Source: M55B157 sp965657825
Lineage (GTDB): Bacteria > Actinomycetota > Actinomycetes > S36-B12
Reading direction: 5' to 3'
DNA length: 17,254 bases
Assembly: GCA_965657825.1 (NCBI GenBank)
Contig: CBFHQG010000043.1
Location: forward strand, 1 to 17,254
A program made the position numbers and the translations under genes. Shown one piece after another: positions 1 to 6,307 of the stretch (position 1 is its first letter; the number at the start of each line of letters is the position of its first letter). The notes below the pieces were generated by a model. It was not told the DNA's origin. It worked only from the letters and a program-made list of their open reading frames with translations, and made no database searches.

Positions 1-264
1 GCACTGGCCGCCGTGTCGCGATCCACCGCGGTGCCCTATCGCGCGGAGATCCTCGCCGCCGTGCTCGCCGCGATCGTGGCGCTGATCGGTGGCCTCGGTG
101 GGGCGTTGGCCCTGTCGGGGGTGTCGATCCTGATCTACTACGCCGTCGCCCACGCTGCCGCGTGGCGGCGCTGGCCGAGGCCGGGGGTGCGGATCGTCGC
201 CGGGCTCGGGCTACTCGGCTGCCTCGGAGTCGCAGCGACCCTCACCACCCTCACCCTGACCTGA
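1..264 (+). CDS. APC-family amino acid permease, C-terminal fragment (5' end outside window)
   Basis: The reading frame is open from the first base and stops at the TGA at 262-264, so only the last 87 residues are present. The fragment has a short polar stretch with TAVPYRAE, then two hydrophobic segments (about residues 18-48 and 63-86 of the fragment). The segment ending in SILIYYAVAHAAAW matches the late transmembrane region of amino acid/polyamine permeases of the APC superfamily, where 'P-x-R/A...VLIYYAVAN' type sequence is common. Such proteins exchange or import amino acids across the cytoplasmic membrane; substrate cannot be told from this tail. A GTG at 13 is in frame but is most likely internal. 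A strong inverted repeat follows five bases after the stop. Family assignment is by recalled motif similarity. Confidence 0.7.
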   Translation, partial: ALAAVSRSTAVPYRAEILAAVLAAIVALIGGLGGALALSGVSILIYYAVAHAAAWRRWPRPGVRIVAGLGLLGCLGVAATLTTLTLT

Positions 265-268
265 ACCG

Positions 269-316
269 AAATCCGCAACTTTTAGCTCGTTGTCGCCCCT
301 AGAGCGTTGCGGATTT
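269..316 (+). terminator. Stem-loop after the permease gene, likely terminator
   Basis: A perfect 11-bp inverted repeat, AAATCCGCAAC (269-279) and GTTGCGGATTT (306-316), starts five bases after the permease stop. Inside it GCTC (285-288) can pair with GAGC (302-305), leaving a 5-nt bulge (280-284) on one side. There is no U-tract, as is common for actinobacterial hairpin terminators, and the structure is symmetrical enough to act on either strand. It could instead be an operator or mRNA-stabilising hairpin. Confidence 0.5.
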
Positions 317-358
317 GAGCTCTCCCCCTTCCGGGTGCTTGCTCAGAGCACCTCCTGC

Positions 359-374
359 GCTTGCAATTGCAAGC
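359..374 (+). promoter_or_regulatory. 16-bp perfect palindrome, candidate operator of the XRE gene
   Basis: GCTTGCAATTGCAAGC is a perfect 16-bp palindrome 21 bp upstream of the XRE regulator start. The half-site GCTTGC also occurs at 337-342. Within the palindrome TTGCAA (361-366) can serve as a -35 element; 17 nt later CACCAT (384-389) fits the loose A-at-2, T-at-6 pattern of a -10, and lies 6 nt from the ATG at 396. The palindrome would therefore cover the -35, the expected position for autorepression by the downstream HTH protein. Operator function is inference. Confidence 0.5.
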
Positions 375-395
375 AAATGGGTGCACCATGGAGGC

Positions 396-773
396 ATGGC
401 ACGCATCGACGTCGGCGATATCGGTGGGTTCATCCGAACCCAGCGCGATGCCGCACAGATGTCGATCCGTCAATTGGCCCAGGCCTCGGGGGTCTCCAAC
501 CCCTACCTCAGTCAGATCGAACGAGGCCTGCGTCGACCAAGTGCGGAGATGCTCTCTCGCATTGCGGGGGCCCTGCGAATCAGCGCGGAGACCCTCTATG
601 TGCAGGCCGGCATCCTCGACCCCACCGAGGGAGATGTCACCGTGGCGAGTGCGATCGCACGGGACGTGTCCTTGACCGAGAGCCAGCGGCGAACCCTGCT
701 GGACATCTATTCCGCCTTCCAGGCCGAGAACCGGCATGCCCAGGCGCAACCCACCGATAAATCGACCACGTAA
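396..773 (+). CDS. XRE-family HTH transcriptional regulator (Rv0474-like)
   Basis: A 125-residue cytosolic DNA-binding protein. Residues about 11-65 form an HTH_3/XRE domain: GFIRTQRDAA, QLAQASGVSN (helix 2-turn), PYLSQIERGLRRPS (recognition helix and wing) and the ending RISAETLYVQAGIL. A short helical tail (residues 90-112) may support dimerisation, followed by a polar end. The sequence is typical of the small XRE regulator found next to HbhA-like and DUF2516 genes in actinobacteria (Rv0474 in M. tuberculosis, as I recall). The ATG at 396 was chosen because MARIDVGD is the usual N-terminus of this group; the open frame extends to 315 but that part has no family similarity. GGAGG (390-394) is too close to the ATG for a normal SD, so the transcript may be leaderless. 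Probably cotranscribed with the gene 36 nt downstream. Confidence 0.88.
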   Translation: MARIDVGDIGGFIRTQRDAAQMSIRQLAQASGVSNPYLSQIERGLRRPSAEMLSRIAGALRISAETLYVQAGILDPTEGDVTVASAIARDVSLTESQRRTLLDIYSAFQAENRHAQAQPTDKSTT

Positions 774-809
774 TCCACGAGGTAAGTAATCCACCAGGGA
801 GGACACCCG

Positions 810-1238
810 ATGAGCACCACGACACCTGATACGAAGCCGACCGCGACGAAGTCGACCGCGAAGAAGCCGACCGCGAAGAAGTCGACCGCAAAGAAGGCGA
901 CCGCGAAGAAGGCGACCGCGAAGAAGTCGACCGCGAAGAAGGCGGCGGCCCCCAAGGCGACTGTGACCAGTACCGGTTTCGTCGTGCCCGTGCTGGGGAT
1001 CACGGTGCCCGCACCGGAGTTGCCGACCTTCGAGTTGCCGACCTTCGAGTTGCCGACCTTCGAGTTGCCGACCTTCGAGTTGCCGACCTTCGAGATCCCC
1101 TCACAGGTCACCGCCCTGCCCACGCACGTCGCTGAGCGCGCAGCCGAGGCGCTGGGTCAGGCACGCACAGCTGTCGAAGATGCCCGCGATGGTGCAGCTC
1201 GCACCGTCGTCCTCCTTCGCGAGGCCATCGGGATCTGA
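810..1238 (+). CDS. Lysine-rich/ELPTF double-repeat protein in the HbhA-like position
   Basis: A 142-residue protein with no catalytic motif. Residues 9-44 are strongly basic pentapeptide repeats (K-S/P/A-T-A-K), similar to the lysine-rich tails of HbhA and mycobacterial HupB that bind heparin, DNA or anionic polymers. Residues 50-69 are a hydrophobic linker. Residues 70-94 are five exact ELPTF repeats ending in EIPSQ. Residues 98-142 form a probable amphipathic helix (HVAERAAEALGQARTAVEDARDG...). No signal peptide or transmembrane segment is obvious. Its place between an Rv0474-like regulator and a DUF2516 gene is that of hbhA (Rv0475), but in HbhA a long coiled coil comes first and the lysine-rich tail last; here the basic array is N-terminal and the coiled coil is short. 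SD AGGGAGGA at 796-803 supports the ATG at 810. A hairpin follows the stop. Function unknown; surface adhesin or nucleoid/polymer-binding roles are guesses by analogy. Confidence 0.85.
   Translation: MSTTTPDTKPTATKSTAKKPTAKKSTAKKATAKKATAKKSTAKKAAAPKATVTSTGFVVPVLGITVPAPELPTFELPTFELPTFELPTFELPTFEIPSQVTALPTHVAERAAEALGQARTAVEDARDGAARTVVLLREAIGI
834..938 (+). repeat. Seven imperfect 15-bp tandem repeats encoding K-(S/P/A)-T-A-K
   Basis: Seven consecutive 15-bp units, in frame, each of the form aag-NNg-acc-gcg-aag with variation mainly in the second codon (ccg, tcg or gcg); the first ends in acg and the fourth has gca. An eighth degenerate unit follows at 939-953. They encode the basic N-terminal array of the 810-1238 protein. 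Confidence 0.95.
1017..1091 (+). repeat. Five identical 15-bp tandem repeats encoding ELPTF
   Basis: GAGTTGCCGACCTTC is repeated five times without a single mismatch, followed by a broken unit (GAGATCCCC). Nucleotide identity including third positions indicates recent slippage expansion or ongoing homogenisation; copy number may vary between strains. Confidence 0.97.
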
Positions 1239-1248
1239 TCCCATTGAT

Positions 1249-1288
1249 CACACGCCCCATCGAGTCCATCGGCTCGGTGGGGCGTGTG
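1249..1288 (+). terminator. Long hairpin terminator after the repeat-protein gene
   Basis: CACACGCCCCA (1249-1259) pairs perfectly with TGGGGCGTGTG (1278-1288). The stem continues through a T-G wobble (1260/1277) and CGAG/CTCG (1261-1264/1273-1276), giving a 16-bp stem with an 8-nt loop. It begins 10 nt after the stop at 1238 and ends about 20 nt before the next promoter, so it probably separates the two units. No U-tract follows. Confidence 0.7.
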
Positions 1289-1308
1289 TGCGTTCGGTGG
1301 CTCGCGGT

Positions 1309-1314
1309 TAGTCT
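1309..1314 (+). promoter_or_regulatory. -10 element TAGTCT, predicted leaderless promoter of the DUF2516 gene
   Basis: TAGTCT matches the actinobacterial TANNNT -10 and ends exactly 6 nt before the ATG at 1321, so transcription is expected to start at or next to the A of the start codon. No convincing SD lies upstream. The same arrangement recurs at several other starts in this window. Confidence 0.6.
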
Positions 1315-1320
1315 GAAGGC

Positions 1321-1623
1321 ATGATCTTCGGAGCCGCACAGAGTCTGATCACCCTCATCCTCGGGCTGCTCTTCGCCGGGGTGAAGGTGTGGGCGTTCAT
1401 CGATGTGCTCCGCCAGCCGCAGCCGGGCTTCCCAGCGGTGGGGCGACTGAACAAGGCGTTCTGGTTGATCGTTCTGGGCATCGCCGCGGTGACCGGTATC
1501 GGCTTCTGGTTCATCAACCCCATCGGCTTGATCGGTATCGCCGGGCTCATCGCGGCCCTGGTGTATCTGTTCGATGTGCGCCCCCGGTTGCGGGAGATCT
1601 CCAGTGGCGGCTACGGCTGGTAA
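1321..1623 (+). CDS. DUF2516 family membrane protein
   Basis: A 100-residue integral membrane protein with three predicted transmembrane helices (about residues 3-27, 45-64 and 66-85), separated by a polar loop (RQPQPGFPAVGRLNK) and ending in DVRPRLREISSGGYGW. This length, the 'KxFWLIxLG' second helix and the 'Y-L-x-DVRPxLRE' ending are typical of DUF2516 proteins, which in actinobacteria follow the hbhA-like gene (Rv0476 position). No function is established for the family as far as I know. The start is fixed by the leaderless-type promoter directly upstream. The last 13 bases overlap the 3' end of the convergent gene on the minus strand. Confidence 0.82.
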   Translation: MIFGAAQSLITLILGLLFAGVKVWAFIDVLRQPQPGFPAVGRLNKAFWLIVLGIAAVTGIGFWFINPIGLIGIAGLIAALVYLFDVRPRLREISSGGYGW

Positions 1624-2210
1624 TCCAGCCAGTCGGGCATCACACCCTCCCGTCGCCACAGATCTACCTCGCTACCGACTCGTCTTGGGGCACTCCAGCG
1701 CTTGAGCCCGCCGGAGCCGTCGGTGAGGATGAACAGCACACCACCACCCCCGTACCGCGTATCGGTGCTCGGGTCGTCCACGGGTGCGGGAAGGAACCCC
1801 CGCGGGACCCAGGTGCACCCGGACCGATCGGCGATCAACACCCCCGCTCGAGCAACGATGTGGCACCCCAGCCGCGAGGATCCCCTGCGTTGCCTCCAGG
1901 CATGCACGAGGGTGCGGGAGGCGAAGGCGGCACCGAGGAGGAGCGCCCCGGTGAGTCCGGCATAGACGAATCTGGAGTCACCAGCCTGCGGATCGAATCC
2001 CGTGCGCAAGGTCGCGACCAGGGAGGCGATGCCCACTACGAGAAGCGCGCAGATCCACACCGTGGGCCACAGCACTGTGGGTCTGCGTGCGGGGCGGAAG
2101 CGATCCGACCCAGCGATGACGGCACCGGGTACCAGTCGCGCTCGCAGAGCGCTCGGTAGTTGTGACTCAGGGACGTCGATCAGGACGGTCTCCGGCAGGT
2201 CGCTGGCCAC
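1611..2210 (-). CDS. Hypothetical two-TM membrane protein, last gene of the phoU-mshA-gpmA run
   Basis: A 199-residue protein not matched to a named family. Residues 46-66 and 81-103 are hydrophobic and predicted to span the membrane as a hairpin, leaving a 45-residue N-terminal part and a roughly 95-residue C-terminal part in the cytoplasm. The C-terminal domain has GVLIADRSGCTWVPRG and GGGVLFILTDGSG, which resembles a small beta-rich domain but shows no recognisable catalytic motif. The start is the GTG at 2210, six bases after the stop of the alaX-like gene, with GAGGA inside the end of that gene as a possible SD about 10 nt upstream. Tight spacing suggests translational linkage with alaX. 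The 3' end overlaps the DUF2516 gene tail-to-tail by 13 bp. Confidence 0.75.
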   Translation of the reverse strand: MASDLPETVLIDVPESQLPSALRARLVPGAVIAGSDRFRPARRPTVLWPTVWICALLVVGIASLVATLRTGFDPQAGDSRFVYAGLTGALLLGAAFASRTLVHAWRQRRGSSRLGCHIVARAGVLIADRSGCTWVPRGFLPAPVDDPSTDTRYGGGGVLFILTDGSGGLKRWSAPRRVGSEVDLWRREGVMPDWLDYQP

Positions 2211-2216
2211 GACAGG

Positions 2217-2948
2217 TCAGTCCTCGATACTGACGCGGATACGCCGAAATCCCTTGCCCTTGTTCTCGATCTTGTTCACCCGCATGCGACCGACCTGACG
2301 AGTCGAGGCGACGTGGGTTCCGCCGTCGGCCTGGACGTCGAGGCCGGCGATGTCCACGATGCGCACGATCTCGATGTTCTCCGGGAGGAGGTTCGCCGCG
2401 GTACGAATGACATCGGGGATGGCCAGCGCTTCATCACGAGGTAGTTCGTAGGCGCTGATGGCACGATCGGCGATGATCTCGGAGTTCAACGACGCCTCGA
2501 CCGCCTCCTTGAAACCGTCCGGCACGACCTCGAGATTGAAGTCCAGTCGCCCGGTGAGTGGTTCCATGTTGGACCCCGTGACGAGCGCTCCGAAATCCCG
2601 GAACACCACACCGGAGAGCACATGCAGTCCGGAGTGGGTGCGCATGAGTGCGGTGCGACGAGCGTCCTCGATTGCTCCCTGTACAGCGGTGCCCACAGGT
2701 GGCAGCGGATCACCCTCGGCAGGGATGAGCCACAGGTCGTCGCCGCGGCGGACCCCTTCGATCCGAGTCTGCACGCCCTCCCACAGCAGGACCCCGTGAT
2801 CGGGTGGTTGGCCACCACCCCCGGGGTAGAACGCGGAACGGTCGAGCACGATTCCCTGCTCGGGATCGACGGCGACGACAGTTGCCGTCCACTCCCGCAG
2901 TGTGGAGTCGAGGAGTTCAAGTCGATGGGTGCGTCCGTGCGCGGTCAT
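2217..2948 (-). CDS. AlaX-like alanyl-tRNA editing protein
   Basis: A 243-residue cytosolic protein related to the free-standing editing domains of alanyl-tRNA synthetase, which hydrolyse mischarged Ser- or Gly-tRNA(Ala). Visible family motifs: SAFYPGGGGQPPDHG (38-52), the zinc-binding HxxxH in RTHSGLHVLSG (His105, His109), and DVQADGGTHVASTRQVG (204-220) with His212. The second zinc motif, usually CxxxH within CGGTH, reads DGGTH here, so Asp208 replaces the usual Cys; some AlaX-like proteins carry this variant, I believe. The open frame runs upstream to 3044, but the ATG at 2948 (MTAHGRTHRL) lies just 4 nt after the gpmA stop and gives the expected length. Part of the minus-strand run after gpmA. 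Confidence 0.85.
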   Translation of the reverse strand: MTAHGRTHRLELLDSTLREWTATVVAVDPEQGIVLDRSAFYPGGGGQPPDHGVLLWEGVQTRIEGVRRGDDLWLIPAEGDPLPPVGTAVQGAIEDARRTALMRTHSGLHVLSGVVFRDFGALVTGSNMEPLTGRLDFNLEVVPDGFKEAVEASLNSEIIADRAISAYELPRDEALAIPDVIRTAANLLPENIEIVRIVDIAGLDVQADGGTHVASTRQVGRMRVNKIENKGKGFRRIRVSIED

Positions 2949-2952
2949 CTGG

Positions 2953-3702
2953 TCAACGACCCTGGTTTGCAACCGCGGTTGCTGCTGCGGCAGCGGCGTC
3001 GGGATCGAGGTACTCCCCGCCGGGCACGATCGGTTGGAGGGCATCGTCGAGCCGGTACACCAGGGGGATGCCGGTGGGGATGTTCACCCCGGCGATGTCG
3101 GCATCGCTGATCCCATCCAGATGTTTGACCAGCGCACGCAGGGAGTTGCCATGCGCTGCAACGAGAACGGTGCGCCCGGCACTGAGATGCTCCCCGACGA
3201 TGACGTCCTGCCAGTAGGGGATCAATCGGGCGACGACGTCGGCGAGACACTCGGTCGCCGGTCGAGCGTCGGCGGGCAGGTTCGCGTAGCGCGGGTCGTA
3301 GGTCTGGGCGTATTCGCTGTCGGGATCGATCGGTGGAGGTGGAGTGTCATAGGAGCGTCGCCACAGCATGAACTGCTCCTCGCCGTAGGCCTCGAGGGTC
3401 TCCTTCTTGTTCTTGCCTTGCAGCGCACCGTAGTGGCGCTCGTTGAGGCGCCAGTTGCGCATGACCGGAAGCCACGACAGCCCGGCCTCATCGAGGGCGA
3501 GATTGGCCGTGGTGATCGCGCGACGCAGGAGCGAGGTGTGCACGACATCGGGAGTGATCCCGGCTTCACGGAGCAGGGTTCCTCCGCGGACGGCCTCGGA
3601 TCGGCCCTTCTCCGTCAGCCCGACGTCGACCCAACCGGTGAACAGGTTGGCCGCGTTCCACTCGCTCTCACCGTGCCGCAGCAGGATCAGTGTGTGCGTC
3701 AT
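2953..3702 (-). CDS. gpmA: 2,3-bisphosphoglycerate-dependent phosphoglycerate mutase
   Basis: A 249-residue glycolytic enzyme interconverting 3- and 2-phosphoglycerate in the cytosol. The histidine phosphatase signature LLRHGESEWN has the phosphorylated His10. SLLRRAITTA (57-66) gives the substrate-binding arginines, LNERHYGALQGKNK (87-99) the catalytic acid/base Glu89-region (E88), and AAHGNSLRAL (182-191) the second catalytic His184. Length and order of motifs match the dPGM family, and actinobacterial enzymes of this kind (gpm1, Rv0489) sit close to mshA and senX3-regX3. The ATG overlaps the stop codon of the upstream ybjN-like gene as ATGA, which implies translational coupling. The C-terminus ends in an alanine-rich tail. 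Confidence 0.96.
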   Translation of the reverse strand: MTHTLILLRHGESEWNAANLFTGWVDVGLTEKGRSEAVRGGTLLREAGITPDVVHTSLLRRAITTANLALDEAGLSWLPVMRNWRLNERHYGALQGKNKKETLEAYGEEQFMLWRRSYDTPPPPIDPDSEYAQTYDPRYANLPADARPATECLADVVARLIPYWQDVIVGEHLSAGRTVLVAAHGNSLRALVKHLDGISDADIAGVNIPTGIPLVYRLDDALQPIVPGGEYLDPDAAAAAATAVANQGR

Positions 3703-4211
3703 GGTGCCATTGTGTCGGAGGGGCCATCGATGAGGTGCCGGAAGGCCTCGAGGTTCGTCGTGGGTTCACCATGCTCGACGCGCCACTTCCACTCGCGGCG
3801 GATCGCGGTGGTGAATCCGAGCTCGAGGAGGGTGTTGAACGAGCCGTCGCTGTATTCGAGCACGCAGCCGAGAATGCGATCGAGTTCATCGGCATCCACC
3901 GCCGTGAACGGCAGGCGACCACTCAGGTAGATGTCGCCGAGATGGTCGAGGGCGAAGGCGACCGCGTAGGTGCGGCGATTGCGCTCGAGGATCCAGCGGT
4001 AGACGGCGGCGTGGTTCTCTTCGGGAGCTCGAGCGACAAAGGAGTTGATGCTCACCGCGTGGTCACCTACGACTAACGACACTGTGGTCAGCAGTTTCCG
4101 CTCACCCGGGAGCGTGACGACGAATGTGCCGGGTTTGGACTGCTCGTAGTCCACCCCGCTGGTGCTGAGGTAGTCCTCGATCGCCGCGACGACCGAACCG
4201 GCATCCGCCAT
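3699..4211 (-). CDS. YbjN-domain protein
   Basis: A 170-residue cytosolic protein with a YbjN-type fold (type III secretion chaperone-like): an N-terminal helix (SVVAAIEDYLSTSGVDYE), beta strands with FVVTLPGERKLLTTVSLVVGDHAVSINSFVARAP (30-63), and a long helical second half including WILERNRRTYAVAFALDHLGDIYLSGRLP and DELDRILGCVLEYSDGSF. YbjN proteins are thought to act as chaperone-like regulators; a specific partner is not known to me. The upstream extension of the frame to 4376 is rejected because it would overlap mshA and is low-complexity; ATG 4211 follows the mshA stop by 4 nt. Located between mshA and gpmA as in mycobacteria (Rv0487), and overlapping gpmA by 4 nt. Confidence 0.87.
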   Translation of the reverse strand: MADAGSVVAAIEDYLSTSGVDYEQSKPGTFVVTLPGERKLLTTVSLVVGDHAVSINSFVARAPEENHAAVYRWILERNRRTYAVAFALDHLGDIYLSGRLPFTAVDADELDRILGCVLEYSDGSFNTLLELGFTTAIRREWKWRVEHGEPTTNLEAFRHLIDGPSDTMAP

Positions 4212-4215
4212 GGGC

Positions 4216-5544
4216 TCAGGCGTCGGAGGCGGCCAGGGACAGCGGCCTGGTGTGCTCGAGGGCGCGTCGATAGGAGGACAGGAGTCCCGCGGCTGTCGAT
4301 GACCAGCTGAACTGCTCGGCGTGGGCGCGGGCGGCACCGGCGAGTTCGGCCCGCAGGCCGGGTGTGCGAATGGCATGGGCGAGGACGCGTGCCCAGTGCA
4401 CCGGATCGTGTCCGGGCACGAGGAGGCCGCTCACCCCATCGGCCACCGCGGTGCGCAGACCTCCCACGTCGGCGGCGATGACCGGGGTGCCGCAGGCCTG
4501 GGATTCCACCGCGACCAAACCGAATGACTCCGAGTGAGAGGGCACGACCGTCCAGTCGGCTGCGGAGTACCAGGTGGCCAGGCGCTCGCGGTCGGCCGGT
4601 GGCTCGAACCGAACCCGATCGGAGATGCCGAGTTCGGCGGCGAGCTCGGCGAGGGCCTCGGGGTGGTCGAGTCCTGACCCTGAGGGGCCACCGTTGACGG
4701 CCACGATGACCGGGAGATCCGGGTCGTCGGTGAGGAGCCGGCCGACTGCTTCGAGCAGGAGATCGGGTGCCTTCAGGGGCTGGATGCGCCCCACGAAGAG
4801 CAGCACCACAGCACGGGGATCGAGACCGAGTTCGGCGCGGGCTGCCGCGCGGTCGCGCGGAGTGAAGGCGGTGAGATCGACGCCGGGGTGCACGATGTCG
4901 ACGCGACGTGGATCGGCGTCGTAGAGATCGATGAGTTGGTCAGCCTCATCAGCGGTGTTCGCGATGAGTCGCGTGGCTGCGTCGACCACCTGCTGTTCAC
5001 CGATGATGCGCACGTTGGGCTCAGGGGAGTCGCCGGTGGCGAGTTCGGCATTCTTCACTTTCGCGAGCGTGTGCATGGACTGGACGAATGGGGTGTTCCA
5101 GCGCTCGGATGCCAACCAACCGATCTGCCCGGACAGCCAGTAGTGCGAGTGGAGCAGATCGAACCAGCCCTCGGGGCGCTGAGCCTCGACCTGCAGGAGC
5201 GCCACGCTGAACGCGCACAGTGCTGCGGGGAGGTCCTCTTTGCGTAAGGCTTCCAGCGGCCCGGCGCGCAGATGCCGGACGGTCACCCCGGGTTCGATCT
5301 CGACGACGGCGGGCACCTGAGAGGACACCGCGCGGGTGAAGATCTCGACTTCGACTCCGCTCGCGGCGAGCATCCGGGAGGTCTCCAGGACGTAGACGTT
5401 CATGCCCCCCGCATCGCCGATTCCCGGCTGCTCGAGGGGCGAGGTGTGCAGGGAGACGACACCGATGCGGCGCGGGTTCGCAGCCGTGGACCGGCCCCGC
5501 GCGGGTGCTGTTCCCGACACGATCACGGGCCCAGTCTGGCGCAC
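4216..5544 (-). CDS. mshA: D-inositol-3-phosphate glycosyltransferase (mycothiol biosynthesis)
   Basis: A 442-residue GT-B fold enzyme of family GT4. MshA transfers GlcNAc from UDP-GlcNAc to 1L-myo-inositol-1-phosphate, the first step of mycothiol synthesis, in the cytosol. Motifs: VVSLHTSPLEQPGIGDAGGM at 29-48 and the following NVYVLE (N-terminal acceptor/phosphate loop typical of MshA), HSHYWLSGQIGWL (132-144), LLFVGRIQPLKAPDLLLEA (248-266), and the EX7E donor site in SESFGLVAVES (Glu339, Glu347) followed by ACGTPVIAADVGGL. The start GTG 5544 is the longest; in-frame GTGs at 5526 and 5520 are alternatives and the first 24 residues are poorly conserved. It follows phoU by 55 nt on the same strand and heads a tightly packed run to ybjN, gpmA and alaX. 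Confidence 0.95.
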   Translation of the reverse strand: MRQTGPVIVSGTAPARGRSTAANPRRIGVVSLHTSPLEQPGIGDAGGMNVYVLETSRMLAASGVEVEIFTRAVSSQVPAVVEIEPGVTVRHLRAGPLEALRKEDLPAALCAFSVALLQVEAQRPEGWFDLLHSHYWLSGQIGWLASERWNTPFVQSMHTLAKVKNAELATGDSPEPNVRIIGEQQVVDAATRLIANTADEADQLIDLYDADPRRVDIVHPGVDLTAFTPRDRAAARAELGLDPRAVVLLFVGRIQPLKAPDLLLEAVGRLLTDDPDLPVIVAVNGGPSGSGLDHPEALAELAAELGISDRVRFEPPADRERLATWYSAADWTVVPSHSESFGLVAVESQACGTPVIAADVGGLRTAVADGVSGLLVPGHDPVHWARVLAHAIRTPGLRAELAGAARAHAEQFSWSSTAAGLLSSYRRALEHTRPLSLAASDA

Positions 5545-5550
5545 GGGCCC

Positions 5551-5567
5551 CCGGACGGCACGTCCGG
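5551..5567 (-). terminator. Short GC hairpin between phoU and mshA
   Basis: CCGGACG (5551-5557) and CGTCCGG (5561-5567) form a perfect 7-bp stem with a 3-nt loop, 6 bp from the mshA GTG. It may attenuate read-through from phoU or fold in the mshA leader close to the start codon. Position makes a translational effect as plausible as termination. Confidence 0.4.
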
Positions 5568-5599
5568 CGTCCAGAAGGGCAGGGCCTACGGACCCTCGG

Positions 5600-6271
5600 T
5601 CAGGCCTGCTGTTCGTCGAGGCTGACCGCGACGTAGGGCTCCCCGGTCACGATGTTCACCACTCGACGGGTCACGGAGACCGCATGATCGGCGAAGCGCT
5701 CGTAGTAGCGCGACAGCAGGGTCACATCGATCGCGGCCTCGACGCCGTGACTCCAGGAGGAGGACAGGACGATCGTGAACAACTCCCGATGGAGGCGGTC
5801 CATCCGCTCATCGTGAGCGGCGATATCCGCGGCGAGGGCGACATCCTTGGTGGCGATGACTGCACCGGTCTTCGAGACGATCGCCTCAGCAATGCCACCC
5901 ATCTCAGCGAAGGTCGCCCGCAGTTCGGTGGGGATGGCCTGATGGGGATAGCGCATCCGGGCCTGCTTGGCGACATGCTCAGCGAGATCACCCATGCGCT
6001 CTAGGGAGGCCGAGATGCGAAACGCTCCGACGACGATGCGGAGATCGGTGGCGACCGGGGCCTGGAGTGCGATGACCTCCGAGCACTTCGCTTCGATCTC
6101 GGCAGCCACCTCGTCGACCTCGGCATCGGCGGCGATCACGGTCTCAGCGAGCTGCAGGTTGGCATCGAGGAGCGATTGGGTCGCGAGGTTCATCGCCGAA
6201 CCGACCAGGCGGGTGAGACGCACGAGGTCGTCGCTGATCGCATCGAGCTGCTCGTAGTACTCCTGGCGCAT
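5600..6271 (-). CDS. phoU: Phosphate-signalling protein PhoU
   Basis: A 223-residue all-helical cytosolic protein made of two repeated three-helix units, each with a metal-binding E-x-x-x-D signature: LERMGDLAEHVAK (Glu91, Asp95) and YYERFADHAVSVTRRV (Glu191, Asp195). The preceding ATDLRIVVGAFRIS is the conserved helix start seen in PhoU. PhoU links the Pst phosphate transporter to the SenX3/PhoR kinase and keeps it off under phosphate sufficiency. The ATG at 6271 (MRQEYYEQL) is preferred over 6286 because GAAGGGTG just upstream is a good SD with about 7 nt spacing; the 6286 ATG overlaps that SD. Divergent from senX3, with Pho-box-like repeats in between. No pst genes are in the window. Confidence 0.95.
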   Translation of the reverse strand: MRQEYYEQLDAISDDLVRLTRLVGSAMNLATQSLLDANLQLAETVIAADAEVDEVAAEIEAKCSEVIALQAPVATDLRIVVGAFRISASLERMGDLAEHVAKQARMRYPHQAIPTELRATFAEMGGIAEAIVSKTGAVIATKDVALAADIAAHDERMDRLHRELFTIVLSSSWSHGVEAAIDVTLLSRYYERFADHAVSVTRRVVNIVTGEPYVAVSLDEQQA

Positions 6272-6307
6272 CGGTTCACCCTTCATTTCTCGAGGGTCTG
6301 GGACTCA

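Noticed and set aside
269..316. Inverted repeat considered as an integron attC site
   Set aside because: The ends do not fit the RYYYAAC/GTTRRRY core pattern, and no integrase or cassette is nearby. A terminator-like hairpin is the simpler reading.
1017..1091. 15-bp tandem repeats considered as a CRISPR or iteron array
   Set aside because: There are no spacers, the period is in frame, and the repeat encodes ELPTF inside a gene with a good SD and stop.
1389..2159. 256-codon open frame on the plus strand
   Set aside because: It overlaps DUF2516 in another frame and is antisense to the two-TM membrane protein; its composition is Gly/Arg/Pro-rich without family features.
2902..3930. 342-codon plus-strand open frame across gpmA
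   Set aside because: Antisense to the strongly conserved phosphoglycerate mutase and ybjN-like genes; no recognisable domain.
4212..4376. Long N-terminal extension of the ybjN-like gene
   Set aside because: It would overlap mshA in another frame and is proline/serine-rich; ATG 4211 gives the normal YbjN length and operon spacing.
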